NCBI GenBank assembly: GCA_020809425.1
Contig: JAGGDC010000001.1
Location: 1,178,001-1,242,000, forward strand
Direction: 5' to 3'
Length of the DNA stretch: 64,000 nucleotides
DNA from: Candidatus Synoicihabitans palmerolidicus
Lineage (GTDB): Bacteria > Verrucomicrobiota > Verrucomicrobiia > Opitutales > Opitutaceae
The notes beneath the pieces were generated by a model. The model saw only the letters and a list, made by a program, of their open reading frames with translations, was not told the origin of the DNA and made no database searches. Below, piece by piece: positions 53,797 through 64,000 of the stretch. Each line of letters opens with the position of its first letter. Position 1 is the first letter of the stretch. The position numbers and the translations under genes were made by a program.

Positions 53797-55559
53797 TTGG
53801 AGCGTGTCCCATTTACCCTGATTTTGGAAGGGGGGCAGGAAAGTCGATTTTTGAGCGGATTTCCGGCTACCAATGGCGGATGTAGGCGCGCGCAGATGCA
53901 ATTTAATGGCTAAATTGCAGTGTCGCAGCAGTCAGTGCCTGGATCGTTTCCATGAGGGAACCTCCGGCAGCCGGTTTATTGTTCATCGTTGGAGTAGGCG
54001 TGGTGGTTTTAGGCGGCTTGGGCCTGCGGTGGTGGGTCGGCCAGCAGTCGGGCGATGAGCCACAGGTTGTGACCGAGGATGCTCCAGGCTACCGCCAGGT
54101 AGCGATTCGTTAAGCCTCTGGCACTCAATCGCTTGCCTTGGCGTTGCTTGATGATGGCGATGCGGGCTTCCGTCGAAGCCCGGCGATGTTGGAGCGCCAC
54201 GAACTGCGGCTCCTGCATGCGCCGTTGCAGCAGCTGCGGATCGCGAGGGCAAGTGGCGTCAGAAATGTCGGCTTCGGCCAAGCGTGCGCACAGCCGTTTG
54301 GTCGAGAAGCCTCGGTCGGTGCTCGCCGCTTTGATCGGGGTGCTCAGGTCGAACTGATTCTGGCGCTCGAGGCTCTGGTCAAACTGACGCCATTCGGCCG
54401 GAGCCATTCCCTGATACAACTGCCAATCGGTGATCAACCCCGTCACGTTCTCACTGATCATGAGAGGGTTGCCAAACTCGACCTCGTCAGACGCCTTGCC
54501 CCGGACCACGGTCTGCACGTCGGGTTCGTAGACGCTGAGGATCTTCTCGGCGTTGGGCACTGGTCGCGCGCCGATGATGCGTTCGTGGGCCTGTTTGCTC
54601 GCGGCCGGCAGTTGCTCGAGCCTGGCGTCGATGCGCGCAATGATGCGGGTGGGTGGCCTGGCGCTCACTGAAGCGGGTCCGGGCGTAGTCGGCGGCGAGG
54701 TGGTCGCGGTGGCGGCGGGCGTGCTCGCCGATGGTGCGCAGCAGGCGTGTCATCTGGCGGAGCACGCTCTTGCGGGCCCGCTTCGCATCGCGGCGCCGTC
54801 GGCTGTGGGTCATCGCGATGCACCACCGATTCATCTGCTTGGCAAAGACTGGCGGCTCGTTCGGCATCCGACCCCGCAACCCCGCTGCACGGAGCAGTTT
54901 CACCGCCTTGAGCAGGGGGTGCGGCTCACGTCGCGAAAGAGCACCCAGTCGACCGGGAAATGGATGTTGGCCTGCAGGCAGGTCGAGTCCACCAGGCACG
55001 TATCCATCGGCTGCGCCGCAGCCAGTCCCAGTTCGCTCGCCTGGTCCGCCTCACCGCACATCTCGATAAAGACTTGGCTCATCCTACGCACCTGCCCGGC
55101 GGTGAAGCATTTGGACGCACGCTCCCGCACGCTTTCCTTTGGGAGACCCCCTTGATGCCGTCGATCCGGCGCGCTCCGCAAAAGTCGGCCAACAGATCGC
55201 TGGAGGCGATGCTCAGGGAAAGTTTACGCAAGCTGATGTTTCCGCGCATCATGCGCAATACCTGCACCCGCCGCGCCTTGCGCGCGAACTGCAGGTGTCG
55301 CGGCAACCCGGCCACGTCGTCGCCCCGCCTGTTGATCGCGAAACGCGGCGTAATCTTTGTTGGGTCCGACCGGAGTCAGGTCTGGACGCAGCCAGGTTTG
55401 CAGGGCAACTTCCGGGGCGACGGCTTCGGTAGTATTGTTCACACCAATTTATACACGTCGTTTTTGTGCCGAAACCAGGAAATCCTCCCGGTTTCGGCCT
55501 ATTTAGTTTTACGCTACCTCCTTTTCTCCAGCCTCTTGCGCTTGTGGGACACGCTCCAA
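53797..55559. mobile_element. Insertion sequence, copy 2
   Basis: Terminal inverted repeats are TTGGAGCGTGTCCCA (53797-53811) and TGGGACACGCTCCAA (55545-55559), perfect over 15 bases. It is nearly identical to the element at 39985-41723. It carries 90 bases that copy 1 lacks (54369-54458). It in turn has lost 71 bases present in copy 1 between two CCCCGCCAGTT repeats (41419-41429 and 41490-41500), keeping one altered copy at 55323-55333. I see no clear target duplication. Confidence 0.9.
54009..55442 (-). pseudogene. DDE transposase of IS copy 2 (frame broken, internal deletion)
   Basis: Starts ATG 55442 (NNTTEAVAPEVALQTWLRP) and runs to a stop at about 54009, after PPQAQAA. The largest intact piece, from 54668, includes EPDVQTVVRGKASDEVEFGN, then MISENVTGLITDWQLYQG (absent from copy 1), DRGFSTKRLCARLAEADI, RRASTEARIAIIKQRQGKR and LAVAWSILGHNLWLIARLL. 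The N-terminal third carries the 71-base deletion, which is not a multiple of three, and further shifts. It is therefore inactive as written. Family as for copy 1, uncertain. Confidence 0.72.
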
Positions 55560-55625
55560 CTAACATTCTGAACCGATGTAATCATATCAAACTTAACGAT
55601 AACTGTGAAATACTTGAAATATAAT

Positions 55626-55650
55626 TATTGATGCCTTGAAGGCATCAATA
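55626..55650. promoter_or_regulatory. Perfect 25-base palindrome downstream of the methyltransferase
   Basis: TATTGATGCCTT (55626-55637), G, AAGGCATCAATA (55639-55650): twelve perfect pairs around a single base. It lies 20 bases beyond the minus-strand methyltransferase end and 67 bases from IS copy 2. On the minus strand it is followed by AT-rich DNA, so it may serve as a terminator. Alternatively it is a dimer-binding site. Confidence 0.55.
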
Positions 55651-55670
55651 GGAATATCTTGATGCCGTTT

Positions 55671-56321
55671 TTAATTTCGCCATCCCGCTATAACCGCAAA
55701 GCGAAACCAGCGATAATACGTTTCTACTGAGCAGTATCCGGTATTCACCAACCACTCCATTGGCTTAGCAACCGTCGTACATCGATCCAATGCCATTCGT
55801 ACGCGAGCCTGTTGTATTTCAAAGTCATCACTTCCCAATTTACGTGCGAAATCCACATGCAGCGTTTCACAAAGTGCCTGCGACCTAAAATTTTCACCCA
55901 ACACCTGTTCGGCATTCACAAAAAGGCCGCTTGGCCGCAAACGCTGGAAAATCCGATTCATCAAGTTCCGCTTATCCTTATCCTCAAGATGATGAAATCG
56001 CCAACGCAGACATCACGGCATCGAACGGCCCCTCCGAGAGGGGATCCACGAGGTTCGCTTGCACTACACGCGGATTCTACCGCTCCAAACGTCGACTCGC
56101 CCCGGCTAACATGGCTGAGGATTGGTCCAAGACGGTCAACTCGCCCAACTCCCCACTACTTCACTAAGCAACCCAGTGCTCGCACCGAGGTCCAACACCC
56201 TCGGTCGTTCAAACCCTCCGTGCGCCACTAGTTCAGCCACCGATCCGTAAAACGCAGCAAAACACGGCACCAATCGGCGACGAGGCGCATCATACGTGGC
56301 AGGATCCCTGTTCAATTTCAT
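55671..56321 (-). CDS. Class I SAM-dependent methyltransferase (frame broken)
   Basis: ATG 56321 opens KLNRDPATYDAPRRRLVPCFAAFY, then FERPRVLDLGASTGLLSEVV, a clear motif I for S-adenosylmethionine. After one or two shifts the middle (FDAVMSALAIHHLEDKDK) and C-terminal part follow: NRIFQRLRPSGLFVNAEQVLG, ETLHVDFARKLGSDDFEIQQARVRMALDRC, ETYYRWFRFAVIAGW. The pattern resembles small-molecule methyltransferases of the trans-aconitate type. Length joined is about 215 residues. It is a single gene between IS copy 2 and a divergent LysR gene, which may regulate it. Confidence 0.7.
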
Positions 56322-56404
56322 GTCGAAAGCATACCAATTCTTGCGATACCTGAGAAATACTCCTTTAATCTCTTTTGATACCCCGTGCGTATTAATTTGA
56401 TTTT

Positions 56405-57281
56405 GAACTTCGTCACTTGGTTTACTTCCGTGAGGTAGCCCAGATGTTGCATTTTCGGCGCGCGGCCGAGTCCTTCGGCGTAGCTCAACCAGTCCTTTTC
56501 GTCAGATCGCTCACTTGGAGCAGGCTCTCGGCACTCCGCTTTTCACTCGATCTCTCCGCCGGGTCGAACTCACTCCGGCGGGACGCCATCTGGTCGAACG
56601 AGTCGACCCGCTACTCTACCAATTAAAGCGACTGCCATCCGATCTCCGCGCCATCGCTGAGGGAGGCACCGGCACCTTGCGGATGGGGTTCACCGGCTTG
56701 GCCATGGCCACCGTTTTACCGGGAATCCTCCGTCATTTCCAAAAGTCTCATCCCAAATTTCGCGTTGAACTCAACGAGTCCCCGACATCCGCCCAAGTTG
56801 AAGCTCTCCGGGCCGGTAAAATTGCCTGTGGTTTTCTCCATCCTCACATGCTCCCGCCCGGGTTCCAAACTCGCCAACTGCTTTGTGAACGCAACGGAGT
56901 CGTCCTGTCATGCCGATCATCCCGCCGCCCAACGCAAAACACTGCGATTGGGAGACCTCGCCGAGGTCCCGTTTGTCCTCTTCCCCCGACATCTCCATTC
57001 GAGTTTCTATGACCGCACCCTCGCCGCATTTACGGCCGCAGGCGTAACCCCTCGCATCGCTGAGGAGGTGTGGCCCCGCGCCAACGCCATCGGACTCGTT
57101 CGTGCCGGCATCGGGGTCACCTTCATGTGTTCCATCCGAAGCGAGAAACCTGCCCCAAGATGTCGTATTCCGCAAACTCAGTGGCCCCACTCCGGAAAGC
57201 CACCTCACACTCGCTTGGCGCGAATCCGTCGACAACCCTCCCTCTCTGGAGGCCTTTCTCGAAGCGGTGCGCAACAGCTGA
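56405..57281 (+). CDS. LysR-type transcriptional regulator (frame broken)
   Basis: The N-terminal helix-turn-helix reads ELRHLVYFREVAQMLHFRRAAESFGVAQPVL, then after a one-base shift AHLEQALGTPLFTRSLRRVELTPAG. No ordinary start codon precedes ELRHL; TTG at 56417 or a lost ATG is possible. The effector domain contains TLRMGFTGLAMATVLPGILRHFQ, then across shifts LGDLAEVPFVLFPRHLHSSFYDRTLAAF, RIAEEVWPRANAIGLVRAGIGVTFM, and ends VRNS at 57279. Joined, it is about 290 residues, as usual. It diverges from the methyltransferase, its most likely target, with about 85 bases between. Confidence 0.7.
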
Positions 57282-57385
57282 CGTATTCGCGAACTTTCAA
57301 CGCTTAACAATTGCCTACGCATACCTACGTAGGCAGCGGAAGGCGCCATTGACCTCACGAGTCAAATTGATGGGCTCCTTCAGAT

Positions 57386-60300
57386 TTGGTACCCGTCTTT
57401 CCAGTCCTCGCCCGCCGGTTGGTCCCCTTCGGCCTTCATCGCCTGATGCGTCTGGCACAGTTCGACCGATTCATGGTGTTCGTCATGACCGTGCCGTTCG
57501 CAACGATGTTGTCCCCGGTCACCGCCGACCCGCTGCCTGTCGGACGCACCTTCATGCGCAGCTACACCGTGCGGGAGTTCCGGGGTCATGATCAGGTATT
57601 CGCGGTAGCCGAGGATTCCGCCGGCATAATCTATTTCAGCAACCGCGGTGCCATCATCGCCTTTAATGGTCAACGCTGGCGGCGCGCTACAGTGCCCACC
57701 ACCTGGATACATGAGCTCTATGTGGACACCGTCGACCGGGTTTACGTCGCCGGCACTGATGAATTTGGCTGGTGCCAACACGATCCGGTGGCCGGTTTGA
57801 CTTACCACTCGCTGCTCGACTACCTGCCGCCGAGCCAGCTTCCTCCGGGCGCCATCTGGAGTGTGACTGGCGAGGGTCGGAACGTGTATTTTGCGACATC
57901 CGAACACGTTTACCGGTGGGACGAAACCACCTTGCACGATTGGAGTTTTGAACCATGCCTGCGGGCCAACGTGCGGCACGTCGCGAGGCGCACGCTCCTG
58001 TATCGCAAGGACGACGGACTCTTCGAACTGCGCAGGAACCAGTGGCAACAAATCCCCGCGGCAAACGGTCTGATGGACGCCTCGCGACTGGTCATGCTCG
58101 ACCAAGGTGAGGTGGGTATTTTGTTGGTGACGCCCGACGGGACGATGCCTCACCTTTTCCGTGACAATCGTTTGGTCATCTGGACGCCCCCAGCGGCCGG
58201 CCCGTTGCGCAACGCAGTCGTGGTTTCCGGCACAGTGTTGAGCGACGGCGCTCTCGCATTTTCGACGGCGCGTGAAGCGGTCGTGCTCTTGAACCCCTCC
58301 GGTACCACGACCGAACACTACAACGCGGCCAGCGGTTTCGATCCCCCCTGAATTATGGGCTGATCGAGGATCGCAGCCATGGGCTATGGGTCGGGCACAT
58401 GCAGGGCGCCATGCGCATAGACCGCAAACAGGAGTACAGCGTGTTCGACGAACTCAATGGCAAGCAGACCAGCAATTTGGCTGATGTCGTAAGACATCGG
58501 GGCGAAACCTACACCTATTCTCCCCGGTTTCTCTACCGCATGGTAGCGCCAGGGGAGACCACACCGGGTCGACTAGAGCGACTCCGCCGACCTTCCGAAT
58601 CGCTATGGGCCCTCAACTCCCATCCGCGCGGATTGTTGGTCGGGACGGCTTCAGGCCTGCTCAATGTAGCGGGTGAAACGGCCGAGTTCATCTTGCGAGA
58701 TGAAGCCTCCACTGTCGGCATCGGTTGGCACCCAGATGACCCCGACACCATTCTGTCAGGCTCCCTGCAGGGACTGAACGAACTACACTGGGATGGCGCG
58801 CAGTGGCTGTCATCCGGAGTGATTACGGGCACCGAAAGCGAGATTCGAACGATCGCTTTCGAGTCTCTCCGAGCCGCCTGGCTCGGAACCACGACCCGGG
58901 AATTCGTCAGGATCGAGCGACCGGACGCCCCAGATTCTCGTTGGCGGGACGCTAAGATAACCCACTACTATGGCACCCGCGGACTACCCGCCAACCTAGG
59001 ATGGAGTCACGTGGTCGCAGTACCAGTGGGGATTGCGTTCCTCACCGCCAAGGGTGTATATTGATATCGATCGGGCCAGGATACCTTTGAGCAGGACACC
59101 CGCTGGAGTCCGCCTGATATGGAATCGCCGATGATGGCTCCATTTGCGGCCGATTCCCGGGGAACCGTTTGGGTGCAGGCCACCGATGCCAACGATCCGG
59201 ACAATTTTCGGCTCGGTGGCCTGCGTTTTAACGCGGATGGTTCGAGCGACTGGATACCTCTGCCTCGTCGTCTGTTGGAGCGTGCCGGCTATGGCAGAGC
59301 CAAAGCCATTTCCTGGCAGGCCGATCCGGATGCACCGGGCACTTTGTGGTTGGGAGGGACCGATGCACTGGTGCGGATCGATCTGAACGGAGTCAAACCG
59401 CCCACCGAACTCGTCTGGGCTCCCGCGATCCGTAGCCATTCCCCGAGCAACGCCTCCGAAAGATCGTCGACGGCTGGATTGCATTTCGCTCATCAAACCG
59501 ACCCGATTACTTTCACCTTCACCGCTCCGCGATTTGATGTGGATGGCGGTCTTCACTATCAGCATCAATTAATCGGCTACAACGCAACCTGGTCGAACTG
59601 GTCCGAACAAGACGAGGCCGGCTTCACCAACTTGCCCGGAGGCGACTATCGTTTCGAAGTGCGGTCGCGGGATCCGGACGATCGGGTGAGCGCCATCGCC
59701 GCTTTCGATTTTTCCGTCTCGCCTCCGTGGTACCTCGGCGGTTGGGCGTTTGCCTGCTACCTTATCGCTGGACTCGCCGGGATGAACGCCCTCGTCAAGT
59801 GGCGGCTTCGCAGCAGCGAGCGGGAACGCGCTCGCCTGGAGTCGATCGTCGCCCAACGCACGGTGGAGTTGGCGGCGGCCAAAGAGGAGGCCGAAACCGC
59901 CAATCTTGCGAAGTCAGCCTTTCTGGCCAACATGAGCCACGAACTGCGCACTCCTTTGAACGGTGTCCTCGGCTATGCGCAAATTATGCTGCGCGATCGC
60001 AACCTGCCGGCACCGAATCGCGAACAGGCCAGCGTGGTGGCATCGTCGGGCGAACATTTATTGAAGATGATCAACGAGGTGCTCGATTTTCCAAAAATCG
60101 AGGCGGGAAAAACCACGCTGCGTCCGGCTCCCTTTAGCTTGCCCGATCTGCTACGTGATATCGACGTGGCGCTGGCTCCACGCGCCCTCGCCAAGGGGCT
60201 GAAGTTTCACTCCGAATGCGATCCCGACCTGGCCCGGCAATGCCTGGGTGACGCCCTGAAACTTCGTCAAGTGCTGGATAATTTATTGTCAAACTCCATC

Positions 60301-61243
60301 CAATTTACGCCGACAGGTTCGGTGGAGTTGCAGGTTCGAGGCATCGTTAATTCCCTCGTGGAATTCTCGGTAACCGACACTGGAGTCGGACTATCGACCG
60401 AGGATTTACGCGAACTTTTCACCCCGTTTCACCAAGCAGTGAACGGCCGTCCTCCGGAACCGGGTACTGGACTGAGACTATCCATTGCGCACCGTTTGGT
60501 CGATCTCATGCAGGGGAACTCTCCATGCGAAGCACCTCGGATGAGGGCAGTCGCTTCGTCTTTGAGATCCCATTGGAACCCATGGAGAGTTCCCCCCACA
60601 TACATCTGACTCTTCTCATCCGACAATCACGGGCTACCAGGGTCAGCGCCGCCGAATCCTCGTGGTCGACGACGTCAATGTAAACCGGCACCTGTTGCGC
60701 GATCTGCGCTCCCCTCTTGGGTTTCTCGTCACGCTGACCTATGATGGCGCCACCGCACTCGCCGCCATGAAGCAGGACCACTTCGACGCGGTAATCCTGG
60801 ATTTGCGCATGCCCGGCGTGGACGGATTGGAACTCACTCGTCGAATTCGAACCACGAAGGGACCTCAACCCAGAGTGGTGCTCACTTCGGCTTCCGTGCT
60901 TTCGTTTGATTCGCAGATCGCATTCGACGCCGGCTGCGATGACTTTCTGCCCAAGCCTTTTCGCGCGGGAGAACTCCTTCAACGACTGGGCCGTACGCTG
61001 CGATTGGCATGGGTTCACGAAAACCCCGAGGTGGCATCGAACCCAACCATTGCAATCCATCCCGATGTGGCATGGATGAACGAACTCCAGCAAGCTGCCG
61101 GAAAGGGCGACATTCGCCGAATCCGCTCGCTCCTACTGCAAGGCCAAGACCGACGAACTTTGGATGGACTTGTCCTTTCCGAACTCGCGGAACTCGCCGC
61201 CGCTTACCAAATGGATCGCCTGCGCCTCACCGAGCTGGCTTGA
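57386..61243 (+). CDS. Hybrid two-component sensor kinase with periplasmic propeller (frame broken)
   Basis: About 1,280 residues read in four segments. A signal or membrane segment comes first, then a long propeller-like sensor ([41 protein letters not shown] repeats). A Y_Y_Y domain ([36 protein letters not shown]) follows, then a membrane helix ([20 protein letters not shown]) and a coiled coil. HisKA has its phospho-His in [19 protein letters not shown], and the ATPase N box is [11 protein letters not shown], with TDTGVGLS. Finally a receiver domain has Asp in [18 protein letters not shown]. This is the plan of hybrid carbohydrate-sensing systems. Shifts at 58350, 59065 and 60515 are probably errors. 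Partner genes are not adjacent. Confidence 0.8.
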
Positions 61244-61350
61244 GCGATTATTGCGTCCCCCCGTCCTCCTTGCTGGGTTCTGGCATACTTCCTTTCGCAG
61301 CCGCCATACTTCTTGGTACAACCGTTGGCGGGACGGTATATGCTGCCTTA

Positions 61351-61386
61351 GTTCGGAGGGGCGCCTCAGTTCGGAGGGGCGCCTCA
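61351..61386. repeat. Tandem duplication of 18 bases
   Basis: GTTCGGAGGGGCGCCTCA occurs twice in a row, at 61351-61368 and 61369-61386, with no mismatch. Each unit holds the palindrome GGCGCC. It lies in non-coding DNA downstream of the hybrid kinase gene; recent slippage or a two-site operator are both possible. Confidence 0.6.
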
Positions 61387-61879
61387 AGTATGGACCTCGC
61401 GCCTATTTTTCACCAATTGACCTGTACCTCGATCGACTTGCTCCAGACCGAGTGATCGTCGTCCCTATCTCGAATCGCGTGATCAACCCTCTTGCCCATG
61501 ATCGAGGCTCAAGCGCATCGACGCGGATTACACCTTGCGCGCCCGATCCACCACCCTGGACCAGATGATTGCTGGAACTCTGCCAGTGAGTGGGGATACT
61601 GCTGGCCCGCCCGCCGACTCCGTTGGGTACCTCACTCATTACCGATTGGGGCAACATCTCCCCGCCCGAATCGTTGAGTAGTTTATTGTGGACGGACGAA
61701 TTCGCGAGTATTTTAAACCTAATCCGTTAGGTATTCCTCCGTTCGAAGCCTCAATCATCGCCGAGCTAGGAACGGATGAGCACCAAAATACCAGGTGTCC
61801 GGGGTGAAAAACGTCAAGCGCTCCAATCAATAGGAGCACTCGACGACACCATAAAAGGATACAACTGGGGCTCGGCCGA

Positions 61880-62064
61880 TTATTTCTTCTGGGGCCAGGA
61901 CCGCACGATCACCATTCCACCCAACAGAGCAAGGAGCCACAGCAGGGAATTGCTCTAGGCGATCAGGTTACTTTTGACGGAACCCCGTATAGTCACCCGC
62001 GTTCACCCGCCAACAGAGTGCCTGTGAGCAGGCCCGCGACAATCAGTTTTTTAAGCTGGGCCAT
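61880..62064 (-). CDS. Possible small membrane/secreted protein (frame broken)
   Basis: ATG 62064 begins AQLKKLIVAGLLTGTLLAG, a good signal peptide or membrane anchor, but stops at 61993. In another frame further on, SNSLLWLLALLGGMVIVRSW ends with QKK and a stop at 61880-61882, a typical C-terminal membrane anchor. Together they could be one protein of about 60 residues with two hydrophobic ends, broken by indels. This is weak evidence; no family is recognised. Confidence 0.25.
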
Positions 62065-62259
62065 AACACTTCAAATCGCCGCTAGGTCGCGACCATTTTC
62101 AAGCTCTGCCCTCACCGTGATTTCTATAAACTTCTGTAAATCTTGACTTTTCGAGACACCCTGGGACCGGTCCGAGTAATTCACCTTACCCCCGTATTGA
62201 CGCCACTGATGCCACCCGTTGGCTTCATTGCGCTGCTATGTTTTTCTAACCATTACTCG

Positions 62260-63242
62260 ATGATGCCCTCGACCGCCACCGTTCTTCTGGTCGATGATAC
62301 CCCGGCCAATATCGGAGTGTTGCTGGAAGCCTTGGGCAATTGTAGGCTACGAAGTGCTCGTCGCCGACAGTGGTCCTAGCGCCCTGGCTCAACTCGAACA
62401 CGTACGTCCGGACCTCATTCTCCTCGACGTCATGATGCCCGGCATGGATGGCTTTGAAACGTGCCACCGTCTGAAAGACAATTATCGCTGGCGTGGGATC
62501 CCGGTGCTCTTCATGATCGCTCTCCATGAACCCGAACAAAAGGTCCGAGCCTTCCAAGCGGGCGCCGTCGACTACATCGTAAAACCATTCTTTGAACAGG
62601 AGGTTCTCGCCCGCGTTAAGACGCACCTAGAGCTCCTCACTCTTCGGCGCAACTTGGAGGACGAACTCGCGCTGCGTATCGACGCTGCAAACCAGTTGGC
62701 CAAGTCCTTCGACCGCGCAGTGGTCGATAACAGACCCCTCGGGCGACGTCGTTTTCACCACCCGTCTTGCCGAGTCACTTTTACACCGACACTGCGCCGA
62801 TTACCAAATCGCCACCAAACTCCCTCCGAGCCTCGACCGCCCGGACAACGGCCTCACCCTGCGTCGGTTTACCGAACCGGGTCGCTACGATTTATCCTTC
62901 TTCATCCTTGAAGAAAAAGCCCCCTCCCCCAACCCTTCCGCGCTCCTCAAACTTGGCCTCACCGCCCGCGAAGCCGAAGTCCTTTGGTGGATCGCCCAAG
63001 GTAAAAGCAACCCCGATATCGCCACTATTCTGGGTGCAGCCGTGCGCACCATTCACAAACACGTGGAGAATGTTTTCCGTAAGCTCGGATGTGAGACCCG
63101 CGCCGCCGCCGCCGTGACCGCTCAGGATGCACTGCGTCCCGGCAGCGGTATCCACTTATCAGCTACTTCGTTTTGTTCGCGAGCTTGTCCAATTCCAACG
63201 CCAACTGACTGCCCTGCTCCGCCGGCAGCATACGGCGCGTAA
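62260..63242 (+). CDS. Response regulator with LuxR-type helix-turn-helix (frame broken)
   Basis: Starts at ATG 62260 (or 62263): PSTATVLLVDDTPANIGVLLEALG. After a one-base shift near 62340 comes GYEVLVADSGPSALAQLEHVRPDLILLDVMMPGMDGFETC (phosphoacceptor Asp), and the conserved Lys is in GAVDYIVKPFFEQEVLARV. A linker with coiled-coil character follows. After another shift (about 62740-62900), a LuxR/NarL DNA-binding domain reads LTAREAEVLWWIAQGKSNPDIATILG and AVRTIHKHVENVFRKLGC. The frame stays open to TAA 63240, but the last residues look non-native, so the true stop may be earlier. It could be the partner of the hybrid kinase upstream. Confidence 0.75.
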
Positions 63243-64000
63243 TGCCGAGCACGGTCTTGGCATCATTCTTTCGCCCTTCCGCAAGCACTTGGTTGAAGAA
63301 CGGCGCCACCAATCGGTCAAACGCATCCAACCCCGCCCGTCGTCCATACTGGCTCAGAACGCTTTCGAACACGCGTATCTGCATGACAACCTCGTCGTCC
63401 AACAGCGTGCGACTGAGCATTTCCGCAGCTTGCGCCAGAGAAAGATCAGAACGCTCCGCCGTAAACTTCGCGCAAGCTGCCGCTCTTCATTGGCCGCCGC
63501 ACTGCCTTGCCCCCGCTCGCGCAGCTTCGCGATTACTTGGCGCATGAATCGCAAATGCAAATCAGGATAGTTTTTCAACACCCGGGCCGCCGCTCGCAGG
63601 GTGGCTTCCTGCTTCACCAAGGAAAGTCCACTCGATTGCTGCATCAGCAACAATGCCTCCCACGCCGCCACATTGCGCGGCTCTTGATTCACCGCCCTCT
63701 GAGCCGCCTTGGTCGCCCCCACCTTATCTCCACGTCGCATCAATTCCTGCGCCAAGTATAACTGAGCTCTCGATTGGCGATAAGCTGGTAAGCGCCGAAA
63801 ACGTTCCGCCACAAACGCCAACTCGTGGTCATTCACTTCTCCCCAAGTTTGCGGATCAAACGCGATCCCGGCCACGTAGTTTTGTTCTGCATAACGCCCC
63901 ACATCCAGTTGCCACGTTTTCTTTGCATCGAGGTATCCAAACCAGGCATGCCGCCCATCCAATCCCACCCCGCGAAACAATCAAGTAGGCACGCCTTTTG
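63163..64000 (-). CDS. TPR-containing protein, partial at the window end
   Basis: Reads in from the right edge: GVGLDGRHAWFGYLDAKKTWQLDVGRYAEQNYVAGIAFDPQTWGEVNDHEL is characteristic of the end of a transglutaminase-like domain found with TPRs. Helical repeats follow (RLPAYRQSRAQLYLAQELMRRGDKVGATKAAQRAVNQEP). After a shift near 63420 the C-terminus is LVAPFFNQVLAEGRKNDAKTVLGITRRMLPAEQGSQLALELDKL, ending at 63163. A stop in the first frame at about 63981 suggests another indel. The N-terminus lies beyond the window. Its 3' end overlaps the convergent response-regulator tail. Confidence 0.6.

Larger units (their letters stand above)
61244..62259. other. Long region without a convincing gene
   Basis: About 1 kb between the hybrid kinase and the response regulator. 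It contains a perfect tandem duplication (61351-61386) and short frames that look like fragments, including a possible small membrane protein on the minus strand (61880-62064). Nothing else is recognisable. It may be a decayed gene or regulatory DNA; the sequence quality makes this hard to judge. Confidence 0.5.

Noticed and set aside
57380..58318. 312-codon antisense frame opposite the hybrid kinase
   Set aside because: It is a shadow of the GC-rich kinase coding strand; composition is Arg/Gly/His-rich without motifs.
1..64000. CRISPR arrays, prophage or plasmid origin
   Set aside because: No regularly spaced repeats, phage structural genes, integrases or replication origins were seen.

Overview
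The window looks like a chromosomal segment of a Verrucomicrobiota bacterium, most likely close to Opitutales. The evidence is gene content only: a Minf_1886-type protein, a DUF1080 hydrolase, repeated outer-surface modules typical of that phylum, an OleA/OleB pair, and the TonB/ExbB/ExbD organisation. GC content is moderately high and Shine-Dalgarno sites are weak. No 16S rRNA is present, so the placement is inferred.

Layout. 1-3226: a TonB-like protein, an RluA-type pseudouridine synthase, then an aromatic-rich leader peptide with a terminator in front of a type I-beta DAHP synthase (aroF). 3223-8263: a truncated YdeI fragment, a secreted GH5-like glycosidase, DUF1080, PPK2 and a small secreted protein. 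8373-18684: mutS, a hydrolase, a MATE transporter with a structured upstream element, holB-tmk-pfkB, an ExbB/ExbD/TonB operon and tRNA-Ala(GGC). 18748-22172: an M50 protease, an NtrC-like regulator and galE. 22228-30212: a lipid/hydrocarbon-type cluster (KAS, ACP, two CrtI/retinol-saturase-like flavoenzymes, hotdog dehydratase, FabI-like reductase, OleA, OleB). 30232-38620: malQ, a DksA-like zinc finger protein, lepB, lepA, fabD, a low-complexity secreted protein and pilT. 38617-43308: an insertion-sequence nest. 43606-53729: DUF192, M24, corA, an Fpg-family glycosylase, tlyA, nadK, DUF3445, an M16 protease, Minf_1886 and a Fur-family regulator lacking its metal ligands. 53797-55559: a second copy of the IS found at 39985. 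55671-64000: a methyltransferase, LysR, a giant propeller hybrid histidine kinase, a LuxR-type response regulator and a TPR protein that runs off the end.

The two most interesting systems are the aroF attenuator (1991-2153) and the 22228-30212 cluster. In the attenuator, five Phe, one Trp and one Tyr codon lie in 14 codons, followed by mutually exclusive antiterminator and terminator helices. In the cluster, OleA and OleB, the head-to-head hydrocarbon enzymes, end an operon of type II fatty-acid-synthase-like enzymes and flavin desaturases/reductases, with no OleC or OleD nearby.

Sequence quality matters here. Many conserved genes (ppk2, pfkB, pilT, corA, fabD, the NtrC regulator, the hybrid kinase) carry frameshifts or in-frame stops. 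In ppk2 several shifts cancel one another within about 130 bases, and in the NtrC-like receiver a run of G replaces the conserved bases after the phosphoacceptor. I read most of these breaks as residual assembly or base-calling errors rather than true pseudogenes, and have annotated such genes as single loci. The transposase internal deletions and the YdeI truncation look like real decay.
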